Shown here: positions 59,126 to 64,000 of the stretch, piece after piece
Layout of the letters: every line of letters starts with the position of its first letter
Numbering within the stretch: the first letter of the stretch is position 1
From: Bolinopsis microptera
Lineage: Eukaryota > Ctenophora > Tentaculata > Lobata > Bolinopsidae
DNA length: 64,000 nucleotides
Direction: 5' to 3'
Assembly (NCBI RefSeq): GCF_026151205.1
Contig: NC_087083.1
Span: forward strand, 12,522,944-12,586,943
Notes under the pieces: model-generated
Databases searched by the model: none
Seen by the model: the letters and a program-made list of their open reading frames with translations, nothing else
Told to the model about the DNA's origin: nothing
Position numbers and translations under genes: made by a program

Positions 59126-62100
59126 ATGGGTGTTGAAATTCTATACCCCATCATTAACAGAGCGACAGCTCCTATAAAATCAGTGAACATTGACGATCTC
59201 AGCAGTCAACTTAACAGAACCTTTATGTTCTATTTATCACTTGTCTTTGCTGTCACTATCACTATCAGGTTAGTTTCTGTTTCATTATCAGGTTGGTTTC
59301 TGTTTCACTACCAATTTTGGTCCTTTGTTCAATTTGATCTTCAAGTTCAATCGTACGTCGCATCTAAAATGATTCGAATTTTATGTAATTATCAGGTTCA
59401 TGATAAAAATCGCCCCTAGTCCCTACCCTTTCAAATAAAAATTTATTCCACTTTCGCTATCGTCTTAACTTTGCTTTCACTTTCACTTTCTCACGACTCA
59501 CATTCCCTTTCACCTCTACAGACAACAGCTAGGTGGATCGGTTATAGCGTGTGATGGCTTCCAACGAGACGAAGACTACGAAAGGTTTGCGGAGGACTGG
59601 TGCTGGAGTTCTGGGATCTACACTATTAAAGAGGCGTACGAAATGCGGGACAGGGCCAGTCCTTATCCTGGTGGGTTTGCATCATAACATTGTGTCAGAT
59701 AACATGACATTGTGTCATTAAATATTGTGTCAGATAACATGACATTGTGTCATTAAATATTGTGTCATAAGACATTGTGTCATAAAACATTGTGTCGCAA
59801 AAAACATTGTGTCATAAAACATTGTGTCGCATAAAACATTGTATCGCATAAAACATTGTGTCGCATAAAACATTGTGTCGCATAAAACATTGTGTCATAA
59901 AAATATTGTGTCATAAAACATTATGTCATAAAACATTGTGTCATAAAACATTGTGTCATAGAACATTGTGTCACTCTGTCTTAATTTCAGTACTCCTTTC
60001 GTGTTACAGCTTTAATTGTTCACACTAAATTATCCATTGTTTCTGGTATTTTGTCATGACGTCACAGTGATTAATCCTATTAATGTTGTCAGGTATAGTT
60101 CCCGAGGACCTGCCAGCATGTGTTGAGTTTGAGCTGAAATCAGGTGGAAGGATAGAGTGTCCAGACGAGAAAGATGTCAAACCTCTTACTAGAATATATC
60201 AAACTTGGTATGTAAATAAATAAATAATCTGTTAAAGACATGTTTCAAGTATCAGATAGGAATATTAAGTTGAGTCGTGTTTAGACTGTTGACGAACTGG
60301 ATATTGAGACAAGTTCGCTGCTGAGAATACTAAAATCGCGTCCTCAACCAGTATTTCAAAATCATTGAAATATCTCAAAAGACAAGAGTGACACATTCAC
60401 TTTCACTTTCACTTTTATTTTGTAGTCCCTCTAATGCTTCACTGACGAACAATAACCCAAGGTATCCGTTTGTTATGTTCTACTACTGGCTTACTGCACT
60501 GATGTTCTTCCTCCCCTACCAATTATACAAATTGTTTGGTTTCGACAAGGTCAAAGCAGTTGTGTCTATGTTGCAAAATCCGGTGAGTGTTTCAGTTTTG
60601 TTATACAGTATACATTTGTTCTTATCAGAGATTCGACTTGATCACTGAAGGGGAAAATGAGCGTAATTATTTTTCCTGACATGTAACACGTGACAGCTAT
60701 CAACCAATGAGCTTCCAGCAGCGATCACGGATCAATCATATCGCAAAATAACCGTCACGTGTCCGAGAAAGTATGGCTCTAATTCTCGTTAACAACTAAC
60801 GTGAACCTAAGTGCGTAGATACGACTGTTGTTCATTTAATTAAACGCGAAAGTCTGATACTGTGAGTAATGACAGTAACTTGTTAACTGAACCTGCTGAG
60901 CTGTGAATATCAATGTAATTCTGGTCCACTCTCTCTGGTAACACAAGTAACAACTTTAAGGTAGAGGACGGTTCTTTGAAGAAAATTTCTGTTTTTTTAA
61001 ATAGACTCAGCGATTACAATGTTCTAATAAAGGTAAATGAATAAATCACATATTGATCAAATGAGACTCAATAACACTTATACATAACTTTAAGGTAGAG
61101 GACGGGTTTGAAAAGAAAGAGATGATAAAGAGGGGTTCAGTTTGGCTCTATCTCCAATCAACCATGTCTCTCTCACACCAATCTTTATACTCTTCATTTG
61201 TGGTGAAACATAGTCTTGCTTTCTACGCTTTGCTTGTAAAGGTTTGTGCAGTATTTTAGTTCTGTGATATGTGTGACGTCCTAAGGTTAAATTGCAAGCT
61301 TTTATTTTGAATCTACTAGAGTTAAGTAGGACATTGGGAGTTGTAAATTGTAATAATAATTAAATTTTCAAATTCTTTACAATAATTTGACTGAAGGATT
61401 TTGATACATTCTCAGATTATGTTCCTGGGTAACACGATTATGATGTACTGGCTGACTCACAAAATGTTCAAGTTCGGATCGTTTGCGGAGTATGGGTTGC
61501 TGTGGGAGATGAACACGCCAGTTGACAATGTTAACAGCTTGATTCAAGAAAAACTCTTTCCTAAAGTCGCCGCTTGTGAAGTCAAGCGGTTTGGGGCTAC
61601 GGGTTAGTTTTTCGTTTAATCACGTAAGAGTAGAATAAGTCCATGATTTTTATAGTTCTATCACCAAAACACACAAACCATCTTTGTGTTTTCAAAATCT
61701 ACAATCTTAGTGTTTGAAAAATGGATAAATCATCATAATGACCTCAAATAACCTCAAATAACCTCAAATAACCTTACATAACCTCCTCAGGTATGGATGA
61801 GGATCAGGGTATGTGTATGCTAACCCTCAACGTTCTCAACCAATACCTATTTCTCGCGTTCTGGTTCTGTCTCATCATCATTACTATCATTAACTGTTTC
61901 TCCCTCCTTTTTACCCTTATAAACATCCTCTTCCCCTCCCTTATGCTCAAACAGTTCCTCGTCTCATCCTCACTTGATAGAAGTCCGGCAGTCGGGGTCA
62001 TTTCTAAACTCTACCTAGATTCTGGGTCTTCGATGAGGTTTATGATGGACATTTTCGCGCGTAACGTTGACCCCAAGCTGTTCGGGGAGATATTAGTCCA

Positions 62101-62833
62101 GCTCTATTCTCTGTTGGGTGACGATTCGAAAACCGAGGGGGTGCAAGTGTTTCATAGACGGCCTCAGAAACAGAAAGTAAACCTGCTGTCTAAGAGCAAG
62201 GTGGATAATAAGTTGGGGAAGTTTTTACCCAAAATGGTTGCTCAGAAGAAAAGACCAACAAACATAAACACAAAAGTTACGCGATTTAACCGAACAGTGG
62301 ATGAACTGAAAGAATATAACCTTACGATGAGAAGTAAACAGCATTTAAGGCAGGAAAATGTTACTGATGAGGTGAGAGAGTTGGAAAAAGAGACGGATTG
62401 TCTTCTTCCTTCAAACCAGATAGACATCAGTGACTTGACGAATATTAAGTCACGTGATGAAGATAAAATTCCAGAGCCTCAACATCCCACATGTGAATCG
62501 GAAGGTGAAATCACTGATACAGATGATGAACAGCAAGTAATGGGGGACCCGTTAATAATCACACATGACATTCACGATTCTGATGACAAAGTAGAGGTAA
62601 TGTCAGAGGAACCTTTGGAAATCAGGGAGGAACTTGAAATAACTGACGAAGAGGACTTAGAAGAATCTCCTCTAACGGAAGAATATTTTGAAAGTAGCTC
62701 GACAGTGAAAAGAGCTGATATTGATCCATCAGAGTCTGAAGAAGAGGGTGATATGAAGAGTACGCTGCCTCTTCAAATACCAATCGTTATGTTGAACGAT
62801 GATGTGCTCTCTCTTAAGTCAGTGAATCTATAA
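59126..62833 (+). CDS. inx: Innexin gap-junction channel protein
   Basis: Forms gap junctions or hemichannels at the plasma membrane. Exons are 59126-59268, 59522-59670, 60093-60207, 60426-60582, 61095-61241, 61416-61602 and 61791-62833, phase-consistent, 646 residues. TM1 is FMFYLSLVFAVTITI. The first extracellular loop is long and has five Cys (ACDGF, DWCW, PACVEF, IECPD, TCPSN) where two are canonical. TM2 is FVMFYYWLTALMFFLPYQLY, TM3 is around LAFYALLVKIMFLGNTIMM. The second loop keeps the innexin pattern FPKVAACEVKRFG..GMCMLTLNVLNQYLF with its two Cys. TM4 is FLAFWFCLIIITIINCFSLL. The C-terminal tail of about 240 residues is very acidic (DTDDEQQ, EELEITDEEDLEES) with many Ser/Thr, which suggests phosphorylation. 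The ATG at 59126 gives a short N-terminus as in other innexins. Confidence 0.93.
59690..59985. repeat. ACATTGTGTCATAAA minisatellite in innexin intron 2
   Basis: About 18 irregular 15-23 bp units of ACATTGTGTC followed by ATAAA, GCATAAA or AGATA. Fills most of the intron. Confidence 0.92.
60952..60971 (+). repeat. Short upstream copy of innexin exon 5 acceptor region
   Basis: The 20 nt from AACTTTAAG to GAGGACGG are identical to 61086-61105, which spans the acceptor and start of exon 5 (61095). The copy lies 134 bp upstream and diverges after GGACGG, so it may be a decoy acceptor. Confidence 0.75.
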
Positions 62834-63847
62834 TGAAATAAATTCTACGCACACTTGAAACACAAGAAAAAGTTTTCGAAATCTTAGAGGACCGTTTGAC
62901 GCGAAATGCGAATCCTGTCACCTGTTTAAGATAGTTTAGTTTTTGTCGGGTATTCAAGTGAAGGCTGACAGTGACGGGAATGCGAAAGTGAAAGCAAAAG
63001 TGATCGCCGATGGGCTGCAATGTGTACAGATTAAGAGATTACGATGTTCTTTGTAGCGTACTGAACTGCAGTCCGAGGGCTGAGCTCTAGTCACTTTATT
63101 ACGTGACTAACACAGACCAGTTTACTTTTTACCTTATGCTACGATCACTACAAACATCCACACAATATTCTTCACAGCACCTATATCGAGCAAAGGAAAA
63201 TATTGTCTCTACGAATTTTAAAAAATTACTTGTTTCAAATAATATGAACCGCTTGTTTCAATGATGATTCGAATTTTTATGAATATATGACACAAATCGT
63301 TCAAATTTTTGGAAAAATTCAAGTCAGATATTAGAAAACTTTCTCAATGCGTACAAATTGACATACCTTTCAGCCATGAATATCACAAAATTAAATGGTC
63401 TGATCTTTACAGTATGGGTGTATGAATGTTGTATTTTCTAACATTCATAGAAACGGGTTCCATATTTGGTTGAAACGGTAGCAGGATTTGATTGGTTAAA
63501 ACGGATCACAAGATCCTACTTTACAGTACTCCGAATCAGCATTTGGTCTTTGTCCCCAACGTGCTTTGTTCAACATCAACTTTATAGAGAATTAGATTAT
63601 GTAAGATCCACGGTTTGTAGTTTCTCACCAGCTCAAACAAGAGCAGAAGCACCAATCAGAGAGCAGTATTCTAGTCAGGTGACTCACACTATCCAACCAA
63701 AGCGCTGTATTTTAGGTACTTACTTTTAAGTTTGGTCGATCCTCGCTCGAAATACCGTTCATTATGCTCCGTGCAGAACTTCATGATCAAAGCTGTTCGG
63801 ATAGCATCCAGTTCTAAACCCGTTGCATTTTCAAATGATGACTTATT
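62834..63847. other. Gene-free stretch after innexin
   Basis: Innexin 3' UTR and intergenic DNA. A reverse CCAAT box with CAGGTGAC near 63645-63690 is the only motif noted. No further gene. Confidence 0.45.
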
Positions 63848-63860
63848 TGACTTACTTGAC

Positions 63861-63987
63861 TTAAGGCGGCTTCAGCGTCCGAGTATTGATGCGCTGTCTC
63901 AATAAAACTCTATCCGCCATAAGTCCGCCCATTTCTCCAGTGTCGTTGAGACCCGTGTCAGCTCGTAGGCTATCAACATAGGTCATG
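63861..63987 (-). pseudogene. Retroelement-like C-terminal scrap
   Basis: A minus-strand frame entering from beyond the window reads RPAMTYVDSLRADTGLNDTG, then EMGGLMADRVLLRQRIN and RTLKPP before a stop. The pattern RP..TYVD.L..DTGL...EL..LM.DR..WR.R is common at the C-termini of animal retroelement polyproteins. The window edge prevents a firm call. Confidence 0.45.
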
Positions 63988-64000
63988 GCTGGTCTCCCCC

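Overview
The window is nuclear DNA of a non-vertebrate animal. It is AT-rich, its genes are split by phase-consistent GT-AG introns, and it holds unmistakable animal genes: PINCH, STRIP, a DHHC palmitoyltransferase, an LDLa-containing GPCR, a C-type lectin and an innexin. A full innexin together with many tandem repeats and CR1/L1-like retroelement pieces would fit an early-branching animal such as a ctenophore or cnidarian. That placement is inference; no phylogenetic test was possible.

Layout, left to right: (1) the 3' end of STRIP (+, to 1390), then a complete nine-coding-exon PINCH/LIMS gene (+, 1959-14523) whose introns hold foldback elements and minisatellites. (2) 15.4-22.7 kb has no recognised gene but contains a 1.4 kb inverted-repeat element and a 31-bp minisatellite. 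(3) A single-exon class II CPD photolyase (-, 22738-24216), a tRNA-like relic, and a ZDHHC2/15-like palmitoyltransferase (-, 26491-28756). (4) 28.8-33.4 kb is gene-poor, with telomere-like repeats and four of the six copies of a tiny unnamed dispersed element. (5) A 411-residue multi-pass membrane protein of unknown family (+, 33456-37769) carries a 5'-truncated antisense L1-like insertion with clear target duplications in its intron. (6) A claudin/PMP22-like four-TM gene (-, 39424-42849), then a 17-bp satellite and a decayed LINE. (7) An LDLa GPCR (-, 47546-51060). (8) Plus-strand genes for a two-CTLD secreted lectin, a small secreted Cys-rich protein and an innexin, ending in another retroelement scrap.

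These genes are not an operon. Several act at the cell surface or in adhesion and junctions (PINCH, claudin-like, innexin, lectin, GPCR), but the sequence does not show that the clustering is functional.

Two patterns stand out. First, minisatellites repeatedly start at, or contain, gene boundaries. A 25-bp array repeats a PINCH 5' splice site about 39 times. A 76-bp array repeats a claudin-like 3' splice site. A 59-bp array repeats the last codons and stop of the unknown membrane gene, and a 52-bp array does the same for the Cys-rich gene. Second, a 59-95 bp element with two GC-rich hairpins occurs six times, and five copies are flanked by 8-12 bp direct repeats. It looks like a minute mobile element that I cannot match to a named family. 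Splice sites and exons were assigned by eye from reading frame, phase and family resemblance.
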